From: a virus | Virus record (IMG/VR): IMGVR_UViG_3300013126_000082 | Span: 1-40,277 of that record | Direction: 5' to 3' (one strand) | Length of the DNA stretch: 40,277 nt | Shown: in pieces, positions 22,122 to 29,465 of the stretch | How positions within the stretch are numbered: the first letter of the stretch is position 1 | How the letters are laid out: every line of letters starts with the position of its first letter | The notes under the pieces: generated by a model | Told to the model about the DNA's origin: nothing | Databases searched by the model: none | The model's input: only the letters and a program-made list of their open reading frames with translations | Made by a program: the position numbers and the translations under genes

Positions 22122-22168
22122 GCACCTTCAGTGGATCCATCACAAGCGGCGGCAGCGACGAGTTCAGC
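22064..22168 (+). repeat. attC-like site g
   Basis: R'' GTCGAAC (22064-22070) is the exact complement of GTTCGAC at this cassette's left end (21736-21742). R' is GTTCAGC (22162-22168). Inner arms pair as GTCGCT (22071-22076) with AGCGAC (22154-22159), then CCGC with GCGG across a 4-base internal loop, with GA unpaired on the right. No cassette ending in GCTGAAC was found just downstream, so this may be the array end. Confidence 0.6.
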
Positions 22169-22411
22169 GAAGTCCAGACGAGGTCCCGCCGGTCTTTCGC
22201 CCAACCAAAGCCCCGCACGCCGCTGCAGGAGGAGGCACTTGACAAGATCCGAGCCGACTTCCTCCAGGACCTGGATGATTCTGTCACCGTCGAGGTGGAC
22301 GACTTCGAGGCCGACTTCTTGAAGTCCAACTTACGTAGGAAGTCCTTCTCACCCGGTCAGCGCCGAGTCATCGATAAGATGCGCCGGAAATTCGAAAGAC
22401 GCTTGTCATGA
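22118..22411 (+). CDS. Hypothetical protein at the array end (97 aa)
   Basis: Starts with GTG at 22118 overlapping the previous stop. An ATG 33 bases upstream lies in the previous gene. The first ~15 residues are encoded by site g. The rest is helical (TPLQEEALDKIRADFLQDLDDS) with a conserved-looking C-terminus FSPGQRRVIDKMRRKFERR. No function known. The next small gene begins at 22408 by ATGA overlap. Confidence 0.6.
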   Translation: MSTFSGSITSGGSDEFSEVQTRSRRSFAQPKPRTPLQEEALDKIRADFLQDLDDSVTVEVDDFEADFLKSNLRRKSFSPGQRRVIDKMRRKFERRLS

Positions 22412-22566
22412 AGCCAGGCGACCTCATCACAAAGACTAGCCATCATCCGCGAGGCAAGCGGCACGGGGTGCTTATCTCATTGAAGGGCAAGACGGCTACC
22501 GTGAAGTTGCACGGCATGAAAGAACAGCTTCGCCTGCCTGCAAATAAGCTGGTTTTGAAGCCTTGA
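22408..22566 (+). CDS. Small SH3/KOW-like protein (52 aa)
   Basis: A 52-residue basic protein beginning MKPGDLITKTSHHPRGKRHG and containing GVLISLKGKTATVKLHG, a pattern typical of small SH3-like barrels that bind nucleic acid or protein. The ATGA overlap with the previous gene supports the start, and a shared-type promoter follows immediately. Confidence 0.6.
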   Translation: MKPGDLITKTSHHPRGKRHGVLISLKGKTATVKLHGMKEQLRLPANKLVLKP

Positions 22567-22585
22567 AAAATGATCAAAAATTTTA

Positions 22586-22613
22586 TTTACTTTTAAGTGA
22601 CGGTTAGTTATTC
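22586..22613 (+). promoter_or_regulatory. Leaderless-type promoter for the 22625 gene
   Basis: -35 TTTACT (22586-22591), 16-base spacer, -10 TTATTC (22608-22613), then 11 bases to the ATG. The spacer ends with GGTTAG, as in the other family members, and the start context is TTTTGTCATGAG. Confidence 0.65.
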
Positions 22614-22624
22614 TTAGTTTTGTC

Positions 22625-23056
22625 ATGAGTAACCTACACACTCCTACAGTCAACTTGGCTGACAAACATCAGCTCAAGCTCCTCCGCACGAAAATGGACG
22701 AAGCCCTCGCCACTTTGGCAGATATGGGCGTCACCTTGAAGTGCGGCTCCATCAAATACTGCGCAGACGGAACAGTCGCGACAATCACAGTCGACGCGAC
22801 AACCGGGCAAGCCAGAGGCAAAGACCAATACCAACTCGCCTTTGAGCGCTTGCACGCCTGCTACGGCTTCACCCGCGAGATGCTCGGCAACCGCTTCACG
22901 CATAAAGGCGTTTCCTACGAGCTTCACGGCCTGGCGCCCAACCGCTCGAAATTCCCCATCGTGGGAAAAGGACCCGACGGGAAGATCTTGCTCTTCACTA
23001 AGAGCGTCGTCCCGCAAATCCAATCCGGAGAGAAGCCTCTGTTTCCCAACGGTTAA
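22625..23056 (+). CDS. Hypothetical early protein (143 aa)
   Basis: A 143-residue protein with its own promoter. A helical N-terminus (HQLKLLRTKMDEALATLADMG) is followed by a beta-rich core with CGSIKYCADGTVATITVD and a second domain (FTHKGVSYELHGLAPNRSKFPIVG) resembling small SH3-like regions. No family recognised. It leads the small gene cluster up to 24750. Confidence 0.65.
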   Translation: MSNLHTPTVNLADKHQLKLLRTKMDEALATLADMGVTLKCGSIKYCADGTVATITVDATTGQARGKDQYQLAFERLHACYGFTREMLGNRFTHKGVSYELHGLAPNRSKFPIVGKGPDGKILLFTKSVVPQIQSGEKPLFPNG

Positions 23057-23060
23057 TCCC

Positions 23061-23519
23061 ATGAGCGCACTGCCCATTTACTACAGCATTCGCGACTTCA
23101 AAAACGGATACCGCGGCTACTGGCTTAGCGAGCAGCCGGACTCCCAGGTCTGGGCGCACGGGTTTTTCTGGGACGGCCGCGGTCCTCACAAAGCGACGCA
23201 GTACCACGCAGCGGAAGCCGCAAAAGAAGCGGCCGCTCACTTTGTCAACCGCGGGCACATCTCAGAAGACGGCTTTCTCATTGAGGTGCGCGCTACGTGC
23301 GTCGCTGAGCTGGTCGCTGAGTTGTCTCGCGCGGGGTTTGAAACTGAGTGCGACTCTTACGCCTTTCAGTGGCCCAACGCTACGTACGAACAGGGACGCT
23401 TGATGCGAAATCCCGTGACTGGGGAGGCTTGTCTTTTACGCAAGCGAGACTTTTTATGCGCGGTCGGGACATACCTCCCAGTCCCAGCCGCAGAGCCCAA
23501 GCAACTGCTTCTCTTCTAA
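23061..23519 (+). CDS. Hypothetical protein (152 aa)
   Basis: A 152-residue protein starting at 23061, 4 bases after the previous stop. No domain recognised. Aromatic and His-rich stretches (YYSIRDFKNGYRGYWLSEQPDSQVWAHGFFWDGRG) suggest a compact fold, and HAAEAAKEAAAHFVNRGH a helix. Function unknown. Confidence 0.6.
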   Translation: MSALPIYYSIRDFKNGYRGYWLSEQPDSQVWAHGFFWDGRGPHKATQYHAAEAAKEAAAHFVNRGHISEDGFLIEVRATCVAELVAELSRAGFETECDSYAFQWPNATYEQGRLMRNPVTGEACLLRKRDFLCAVGTYLPVPAAEPKQLLLF

Positions 23520-23523
23520 GAAT

Positions 23524-23739
23524 ATGTCTACACCCAAAAAACCCAAGCCGGAGTTAGTCGTGTCTATCGCGCAGCTTACCCACGAGCAAGCGAAAGAAAA
23601 GGCCTACGCCGTTCTCGAGTGGTTGCACAACCACCCCATCACGGAAGACTTTTCTCCGCAGGAGAGGCTTCATCACATCGGCCGCTGCAACGACATTAAG
23701 TCGACGCTCACTACGCTGCTGCACAACTTGAACCTATGA
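23524..23739 (+). CDS. Hypothetical protein (71 aa)
   Basis: A 71-residue helical protein (LTHEQAKEKAYAVLEWLHNHPITEDFSPQERLHHIGR). No family recognised. It overlaps the next gene by ATGA. Confidence 0.6.
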   Translation: MSTPKKPKPELVVSIAQLTHEQAKEKAYAVLEWLHNHPITEDFSPQERLHHIGRCNDIKSTLTTLLHNLNL

Positions 23740-24089
23740 AGCCCCTGCCTCAAAAATTCTCCAAGCACGGCTTCGAGTTCGAGCTTATCAAGCGAGAAGG
23801 CGACGTCGCTCTTCTCAAGAAGACGCGCGGCGCTTACGCTGGGTACGAAGTCGTGAAGATCCAGAAGCATAATGGCGTCGAATACGAAGGCTCAGTCACA
23901 GAGGCCGCCGAGCATCTTCCGGGAAACTCCGACTGGGGCATCTCCGGGTTCACTTATCTGCTCGCCGATCTTGATCGCGCCGAACGCCGATTCGCCCAAC
24001 TGGTCGCGTTCAAACAGCACCAGACGGCGACCAAAGACGTCAAGGGCATCTCCCGATCGTTCAAACTCACACTGAAAAAACTCACATGA
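23736..24089 (+). CDS. Hypothetical protein (117 aa)
   Basis: A 117-residue protein with a beta-sheet-like N-terminal half (FEFELIKREGDVALLKK) and a helical C-terminal half (LADLDRAERRFAQLVAF). No known domain. It overlaps the next gene by ATGA. Confidence 0.6.
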   Translation: MKPLPQKFSKHGFEFELIKREGDVALLKKTRGAYAGYEVVKIQKHNGVEYEGSVTEAAEHLPGNSDWGISGFTYLLADLDRAERRFAQLVAFKQHQTATKDVKGISRSFKLTLKKLT

Positions 24090-24394
24090 AACTACACCAC
24101 ATCATACTCACCCCGCAAGGAGCTCAGCAGCTGCGCGCCATGCGGATCTCTCAACTCGGACGGGAGCTCATCCCATTCCGCAACCCGCTGTGCCGGCGCT
24201 TGGAGGAACTTCGCAAGACACAAGACGCACTCGAGCAGAAGCAAGCTGACCTGCGCCGGCAGCCCATCTCAGACTTTATCGAGCTGAAGGTGGAACTTCC
24301 GCGCAGCACCAAGATCTCGGCGTTGAAAGTCTTAGGCTTCAACACCGCTCGCCCGAACGCAGAGCGCTTCATCCAGGAGGTGTCGGTCGCATGA
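24086..24394 (+). CDS. Hypothetical helical protein (102 aa)
   Basis: A 102-residue protein with a coiled-coil-like helix (CRRLEELRKTQDALEQKQADLRR) between two short beta regions. No recognised family. It overlaps the neighbouring genes by 4 bases on each side. Confidence 0.6.
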   Translation: MKLHHIILTPQGAQQLRAMRISQLGRELIPFRNPLCRRLEELRKTQDALEQKQADLRRQPISDFIELKVELPRSTKISALKVLGFNTARPNAERFIQEVSVA

Positions 24395-24750
24395 ACTCCT
24401 GGCTTCCTCTTCTTCACTGGGTCTTTACTTACTGGGAGACGTTGCTTCTCGCGCTGGTGGCGCTTGTCGCTCTAGCCTCTGCGGTCTGCCTTCTCTGGAG
24501 GCCGTATTGGAACCGCCGCCGGTTCGTTGACGGCTACAACTCTATCGCCGACCAGTTCATGCATTCTAAAGACACGACCATCTCCCTCACTGCGCCAGCG
24601 CCGCCTGCAGCGTGGTCTGTCGTACACCAGACGCTGTTCCGCAATGGGCAGCTGAAGGCTCTCAGCGTCCTAGAAGCGCACAACCAGCGTGTGGAGGCAG
24701 CTCTGAAGCGCGGCCGGAAGCGGGCGACCGCTCGTAAGAAACGAGTCTAA
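24391..24750 (+). CDS. Single-pass membrane protein (119 aa)
   Basis: A 119-residue protein with one long hydrophobic segment (about residues 8-36, rich in L, V, A and W) near the N-terminus, then a soluble part ending in a very basic tail (KRGRKRATARKKRV). The arrangement places the basic tail in the cytoplasm by the positive-inside rule. It may act at the membrane early in infection. Holin-like function is possible, but nothing shows it. Confidence 0.65.
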   Translation: MNSWLPLLHWVFTYWETLLLALVALVALASAVCLLWRPYWNRRRFVDGYNSIADQFMHSKDTTISLTAPAPPAAWSVVHQTLFRNGQLKALSVLEAHNQRVEAALKRGRKRATARKKRV

Positions 24751-24781
24751 AGCCGCTTTCTTAGTACTTAAAACCACCTAG

Positions 24782-26155
24782 ATGTCACTAGTCATGCCTG
24801 CGAATAGGTCTAATGGCTTTGCTTTCCGTCCGTATCAGGTCGAGGCCGGGCGCCAGCTCTCAGAAATCCTCTTATCTAAGCGATTTGCCTTAGACGGGAG
24901 CGACACCGGAGTTGGCAAGACTTTCACGGCCATCGCTGCGCTGACTGAGTTTGAGTCTGCTCCGGTGGCAGTCATCTGCCGAGCGCGCGCTCAGACGAAG
25001 TGGCGAGAAGCTTTAGCTCTTTTCGAGATCACGCCTCTATTCATCATGAGCTGGGACAAAGCTCGCGGGACGAACGAATGGTTTCGCCCCATCATGACTC
25101 AGCGGGGGAAGTTCTCTACTTTCTCGCTGCGGCTGAGTGAGCCCACTCTCATAGTGATTGACGAAATCCATGCAGGCGGCGCGATCAAAAGCAAGAACGC
25201 CGAGGTAGTGATCGCCTGCCGGCGGTGCCCGGATGCTTACGTCTTAGGGCTGTCTGCTACTGTCACCGACACTCCGCTCAAGATGCGCGCCATCGGCTTC
25301 TGCTGCGGCCTGCACACTTTAGGCGAAGACTACTGGCTTTGGTGCCGGAGAAACGGCTGCGGGAAGAGTCCTTTTGGCGGGCTCTATTTTCGAAAGCGCG
25401 ACCGCGAGCGCGTCTTGGGCAAACTGCATCGTATGTTGTTTAACTCGGAGGATTCGTGGGGCGTCCGGCTTCGCCGCAAGGAGCTTGCTGACGCCGGGCA
25501 GTTTCCGGCCTGCGAAACGTTCGTCGAGTTGTGGGATGTGCCTAGCAAACTTCCCGGCTGGCTCATGCTGCTGGAAGACGAGATCCGAGACGACGAGATC
25601 CGAGATGAGGAAAAGCACGAAGGCGAGACTCCGGCGATCGTAAGAGCGATTCGTGAGCGGCAGCGCGCCGAGCTTTACAAAGTGCCGGCTTTGATTGAAG
25701 AAATTGAAGACCAAGTAGAGGAAGGGTCGTGGGTCATCGTTTTCGTGCAGTTCACCCGCACGCTGCATGCGATCGCGTCTAAGCTGAAGCAAAACTTTGC
25801 AGTCGTCGCTGGGAGTTGGCCGGGCAAGCGCGCCGACGAGGAAGCCGAGAAATTTCAAAGCGGAAAAGTCCAAATCATCCTCTGCCAGATAGACGCCGGC
25901 AGCGAGTCCATTGACTTGCATGACACAGACGGCTCCCGCCCGCGTCACGTCATCTTATTTCCCACTTACAAAGCAGTCACTCTGATCCAAGCGTTAGGCA
26001 GAGCTCCTAGAAGCGGAGGGAAGTCTCCCGTCGTGCAGCGGCTAATCTACTCGGCCGGCGGGATTGAGGAGAAGATCGCTAAGGTCGTTGAGCGGAAGTT
26101 GGAAAACTTGAACATGATCGCAGACGGCGAGCTGACCGCGGGAGGAATGATCTGA
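24782..26155 (+). CDS. SF2 DNA helicase
   Basis: A 457-residue helicase. Q-motif-like RPYQVEA (residues 16-22), Walker A SDTGVGKT (40-47), DEIH (127-130), SAT (158-160) and QALGRAPRSG (near 400-410, motif VI) identify superfamily 2. It resembles SNF2/UvsW-type phage helicases, which help replication and recombination. Two start codons are possible, 24782 and 24794 (MPANRSN); neither has a Shine-Dalgarno sequence. The gene ends just before a promoter of the leaderless family. Confidence 0.85.
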   Translation: MSLVMPANRSNGFAFRPYQVEAGRQLSEILLSKRFALDGSDTGVGKTFTAIAALTEFESAPVAVICRARAQTKWREALALFEITPLFIMSWDKARGTNEWFRPIMTQRGKFSTFSLRLSEPTLIVIDEIHAGGAIKSKNAEVVIACRRCPDAYVLGLSATVTDTPLKMRAIGFCCGLHTLGEDYWLWCRRNGCGKSPFGGLYFRKRDRERVLGKLHRMLFNSEDSWGVRLRRKELADAGQFPACETFVELWDVPSKLPGWLMLLEDEIRDDEIRDEEKHEGETPAIVRAIRERQRAELYKVPALIEEIEDQVEEGSWVIVFVQFTRTLHAIASKLKQNFAVVAGSWPGKRADEEAEKFQSGKVQIILCQIDAGSESIDLHDTDGSRPRHVILFPTYKAVTLIQALGRAPRSGGKSPVVQRLIYSAGGIEEKIAKVVERKLENLNMIADGELTAGGMI

Positions 26156-26191
26156 GCGCTGAGCAGTCAAAAAGTTTTCATTCATAGTCTT

Positions 26192-26219
26192 TTTATATTT
26201 ACGTAGCAGTCAGTTATTT
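26192..26219 (+). promoter_or_regulatory. Promoter for the replication operon
   Basis: -35-like TTTATA (26192-26197), 16-base spacer TTTACGTAGCAGTCAG, -10 TTATTT (26214-26219), 16 bases before ATG. The GTCAGTTAT core and the TTGTCATGAG start context agree with the other members, but the spacing to ATG is a little longer, and a weaker TTATTA nearer the ATG is an alternative. Confidence 0.5.
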
Positions 26220-26235
26220 TATTATCACCCTTGTC

Positions 26236-26964
26236 ATGAGCAAACCAGTCCCACACTTCAAGCCACGTCTTCCTGAGTTGATGGAAGCCAGCCGCGACGT
26301 TCAAGCTTTAGTCCTCCAAGCGCTCAAGTCTTTCAGCAAGCACCAATCCATGGGTGATTCTTGGCAAGCGCTGCTCGAAGTTCCAGAATTTCGCTACGTT
26401 TTCTGCGGCGACGCCAACTGCGAGTTCGCCCATTTCTACGTCGAGATTGAAGACCTCGCCAGGGCTCAGACACTTCAGCGCCACGCGGACATCCTCTATT
26501 CCATCGAGCACTTCCGGCTTAGCGTTTACGAATATGCGATGCTTCTTGCGGTGGCCGCTGCCACTCGCTGCGAAGACCCAAAGCGAAAAGTTGGGGCGGT
26601 CGCTCTCACAAAAGAGAACCGAGTAGTGGCTACCTCTTACAACGGCTTGCCGCGCGGGGTAGACTACGATCTTTCCTGGTGGGACAGCGACAAAAATCGC
26701 CGGCAGTTTGTCATTCATGCTGAGAGCAACCTGTGCAGCCTCACTCAACGAGGCGACGTCGAGACGGTAGCTGTTACCACTATGCCTTGCGGCCCGTGTG
26801 CTCGAGATCTTGTCGCCCATGGAATATCGCGCGTCATCTTCGGTGGATACTACCCCACGGACACATCCGGCGAAGAAATCTTCGAGAAGTTCGGCGTTGA
26901 GACGATTCTTATCAACGCGAAAGATACCGCGAAAACTTTGGTTAACGTCCTCAATCATATATGA
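26236..26964 (+). CDS. dCMP deaminase-like protein with N-terminal extension
   Basis: A 242-residue protein. The C-terminal ~145 residues form a cytidine/dCMP deaminase domain: SYNGLPRGV (134-142), zinc motif HAESN (161-165) with catalytic E163, and PCGPC (184-188). It would convert dCMP to dUMP to supply thymidylate. The first ~95 residues, with CGDANCEFAH (57-66), are an extra domain not usual in dCMP deaminases. It overlaps the next gene by ATGA. Confidence 0.75.
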   Translation: MSKPVPHFKPRLPELMEASRDVQALVLQALKSFSKHQSMGDSWQALLEVPEFRYVFCGDANCEFAHFYVEIEDLARAQTLQRHADILYSIEHFRLSVYEYAMLLAVAAATRCEDPKRKVGAVALTKENRVVATSYNGLPRGVDYDLSWWDSDKNRRQFVIHAESNLCSLTQRGDVETVAVTTMPCGPCARDLVAHGISRVIFGGYYPTDTSGEEIFEKFGVETILINAKDTAKTLVNVLNHI

Positions 26965-28145
26965 AATCCGCACCTCCACAACACTCCGCGAGAAAACATT
27001 CTCGCATATCGCCCTCCGGGCTCAAGTCTATCCAGCTGTGTCCCGGCTACGAAGGAATCGAAGGCGAGTCTGACGCGTCACTTCGCGGCACGGCTTTGCA
27101 CGAAATCATGGACAGCGGCATCGTGCCGGAGACTCCGCCGAAATATCTCGACAGTGAAGACCTCGAGATGGCCAGGCGACTTCTTGCTACGCTTGCTAAG
27201 GCAGAAGCCGTCTCGCCTTATGAGTCGATCAAAGAAATCGAACTCGACTTCACCCCACTGGAGTTGGCTGACTTTGAAAAAGGTCATGCAGACCGGGTCA
27301 TCATCTTAGCTGAAGATGAAGGCGGTGACCCGCGAGACGTAGAGCTGATCGACTTTAAGTTCGGCCGCATGGAGGTCGAGTCTGTGAAGACCAACATACA
27401 ATTCCGGGCGTACGCATTGGGACTCTTTCTCTATCTGCCTTCGGTCGAGTCCATCCGAGTCCGCATCATGCAACCGTTCCTCGCAGTGGACGAAACTCAT
27501 ACACTGACGCGCAAGCGTGATTACGACATGATCGTGACACAGATCAGCGCTATCGTAAAACGCCGGCAGAAATTCTTGGACACTCGCGACCCGCAAATGC
27601 TGAAGTCCGATCCCGACAATTGCACTTTCTGCGCCATGCAGGGGACTTGCCCCATCTGGCAGGCCTACCAGACACGACTCGCAAACGAAAGCAATCTTTT
27701 CGAAGTCCCCGTCATGCCAGTCGCGATGCTGGACGACCCGGAGCTCGCCGACCCGGATGAAGTCGTCCGAGTGTTCCGCTGGGTGAAGCCCATGGAGGAC
27801 TATCTGAAAAAGGTCAAGCGCTTCGCCCTTTCAGTCTACGACACCGGACGTCTGGGGCCGGCGCTTACCTTAGTCGAAAAAGCAGGCGACGCCAACGTTG
27901 TCGATATCCTCACTGTGCGAGACCACTTGCGCAAAGAATACGGCATCTCTGAGGAAGAGTTTCTTTCTGCCTGCAGCATTTCGCTTGGGAACATCAAGAC
28001 GTTAGTCGGCGAAAAGGCGCCCATTGGGGAAAAGGGCAAGCTTCAAGCGCAAGTCATCACGGAACTGTCCAATGAAGGACTCATTCAACATGGCTCGACT
28101 ATCCGCTATCTTCAACTGTCGCGTAAAAAGCAACACCACTTCTGA
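26961..28145 (+). CDS. PD-(D/E)XK nuclease with probable Fe-S cluster (DUF2800-like)
   Basis: A 394-residue nuclease of the RecB/Cas4 type. TALHEIM (44-50, H47), HADRVII (109-115, D111), ELIDFKFG (128-135, D131 and K133) and QFRAY (147-151) match the PD-(D/E)XK motifs in order. One Cys before the nuclease (C27, LCPGYEG) and three after it (C221, C224 and C230, CTFCAMQGTC) are placed as in Cas4/AddB-type Fe-S clusters. The DUF2800-like family is common next to phage replication genes and probably acts in recombination. The ~160-residue C-terminal region is an extra domain. Confidence 0.75.
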   Translation: MKSAPPQHSARKHSRISPSGLKSIQLCPGYEGIEGESDASLRGTALHEIMDSGIVPETPPKYLDSEDLEMARRLLATLAKAEAVSPYESIKEIELDFTPLELADFEKGHADRVIILAEDEGGDPRDVELIDFKFGRMEVESVKTNIQFRAYALGLFLYLPSVESIRVRIMQPFLAVDETHTLTRKRDYDMIVTQISAIVKRRQKFLDTRDPQMLKSDPDNCTFCAMQGTCPIWQAYQTRLANESNLFEVPVMPVAMLDDPELADPDEVVRVFRWVKPMEDYLKKVKRFALSVYDTGRLGPALTLVEKAGDANVVDILTVRDHLRKEYGISEEEFLSACSISLGNIKTLVGEKAPIGEKGKLQAQVITELSNEGLIQHGSTIRYLQLSRKKQHHF

Positions 28146-28158
28146 GCAGTTCGCTGCT
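28145..28158 (+). promoter_or_regulatory. UUCG tetraloop hairpin overlapping the nuclease stop
   Basis: AGCAG-TTCG-CTGCT with a very stable loop. No T-run follows, so it is more likely an RNA stability or processing element than a terminator. An A/C-rich leader follows. Confidence 0.45.
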
Positions 28159-28214
28159 TAGGACACCAAACCGCCCGCGAGGGCTCAACCAACACAACAA
28201 ACCAAACTAAAACT

Positions 28215-29351
28215 ATGGCCATACAAAAACTGTCGCTCCGCCGCAAAGGCGCCGACGCCACACAGGAAGCCGGCGAAGAGCAGGCCGAGGCTCCTAAGAA
28301 ACAGCTGCTCAAGAAAGCCGTCGCGGCTCCCGCCGAAGAAGAGGAGGAGGAGGAAACTCCCGCCCCGAAGAAAGTCCTGGTGAAGAAGCGTCTCGGCGGC
28401 GGACCCGCTGCGGAAGAGGAAGAAGTTCCTGCTCCGAAGAAAGCGCTCAAGAAAGTCGCGCCTCCCGCCGAAGAGGAGGAGGAAGAAGAAGAGCCCAACG
28501 TGGAAGACCGCGCCGAAGAGGAAGAGGAAGAAGTTCCTGCTCCGAAGAAAGCGCTCAAGAAAGTCGCGCCTCCCGTCGAGGAGGAAGAGGAAGAGGAAGA
28601 AGCTCCCGCTCCGAAGAAAACTCTCGCCAAGCGGCCGGCCGCTCCCGAGCCTGACGAAGAAGCGCCTTCTGACCGCGCAGTCGTCTCCTACCAGCCGCAG
28701 AGCTTCGGCTCTATCGACGGCCCGGTTGACGCGCGCGACCTCATGCGTCCGCGCATCAACATGGTACAAGCCAACAGCTCCGACCTGGAAGAGAAAGGCT
28801 TCTCGCTTGGGCAGATCGTGCTCAACGGGGAGATCCTCATTTGGGACAAGGGCTTCGACCCGCTGAACCTCATCCTCCTCACCGGGCGGAAGAAGTTCGT
28901 GCAAAAGCTCAGCGACGAGGAATACAAAGAGGGCGTCATCCCGCTCATCTTCGACTCTCCGGAAGCTGTCGCCGAAGCCGGGTTCAGCACGGAGTGGGAC
29001 GGGGACGAACCGCCGACTGTGGACCCTGCGTTGTTCGCGCTCTTCTTGCTCGAGCAGCCGGAGTTCATCGAGCCGGATCCGATCTTCAACCTCTCGTATG
29101 AAGATCGCGTCTTCGCCTTGGCGGAGATGAAGTTCACCGGAGTCAACTACCGCGCTTCCACGGCCGGCAAGTGGCTCATCACTCAGAGCCGCACCAGCTT
29201 GGCTCCGGACACGCGCCACTACATGCTCGCCTTCAATGCCTCTCGCGAGAAGCAGAAGAAGAGCGGGAACATCGTCACGGTCGCGAACTTCAAAAACCTC
29301 GGCAAGCACAAAGATCCCAAGTTCTTGGACTGGGTGTGCAGCCTGGGCTAA
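28215..29351 (+). CDS. Replication protein with acidic/Lys repeat tail (possible ssDNA-binding)
   Basis: A 378-residue protein. Residues about 20-150 are alternating Glu-rich blocks and APKKALKK-type basic blocks, likely disordered and encoded partly by a 108-bp DNA repeat. The folded part (about 155-378) has DARDLMRPRINMVQANSSDLEEKG, a start that recalls phage single-strand-binding or replication accessory proteins. It lies between the RecB-like nuclease and the polymerase, consistent with ssDNA binding, but no motif proves it. The A/C-rich leader resembles that of the capsid gene. Confidence 0.6.
   Translation: MAIQKLSLRRKGADATQEAGEEQAEAPKKQLLKKAVAAPAEEEEEEETPAPKKVLVKKRLGGGPAAEEEEVPAPKKALKKVAPPAEEEEEEEEPNVEDRAEEEEEEVPAPKKALKKVAPPVEEEEEEEEAPAPKKTLAKRPAAPEPDEEAPSDRAVVSYQPQSFGSIDGPVDARDLMRPRINMVQANSSDLEEKGFSLGQIVLNGEILIWDKGFDPLNLILLTGRKKFVQKLSDEEYKEGVIPLIFDSPEAVAEAGFSTEWDGDEPPTVDPALFALFLLEQPEFIEPDPIFNLSYEDRVFALAEMKFTGVNYRASTAGKWLITQSRTSLAPDTRHYMLAFNASREKQKKSGNIVTVANFKNLGKHKDPKFLDWVCSLG
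28413..28575 (+). repeat. 108-bp-spaced direct repeat in the 28215 gene
   Basis: About 54 bases recur exactly at 28413 and 28521, encoding the EEVPAPKKALKKVAPP-type block. The copies are 36 codons apart and could expand or contract by recombination. Confidence 0.8.
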
Positions 29352-29428
29352 CCAAATTGGGACAGGCCTGTGACAGGGCCGTCTCATGACTCGGGAGAAG
29401 CACACTCCTAGAAATTAAAGCCTTCGCT

Positions 29429-29452
29429 GGCAGACCGAAGAAGACGTCTGCC
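29429..29452 (+). promoter_or_regulatory. Hairpin just before the 29466 gene
   Basis: GGCAGAC (29429-29435) pairs with GTCTGCC (29446-29452) across a 10-base loop, ending 13 bases before the ATG. No T-run follows. It may control translation of the ThyX-like gene or mark an mRNA processing site. Confidence 0.45.
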
Positions 29453-29465
29453 GCCCACTTTCAAT

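Noticed and set aside
19372-22168. Canonical integron attC sites
   Set aside because: The layout is attC-like, but the fourth base of R' is C in all sites and the consensus GTTRRRY is not met. They are therefore called attC-like only, and the integron label is left as a hypothesis.
24782-26155. A type III restriction or Cas3-like enzyme
   Set aside because: Walker A, DEIH and motif VI fit a general SF2 helicase; no nuclease or HD domain and no methyltransferase or cas gene partner lies next to it.
28185-29405. A 406-codon frame on the minus strand opposite the acidic repeat gene
   Set aside because: It is the antisense image of the Glu-rich repeat (giving long runs of Leu, Phe and Ser) and has no operon context.
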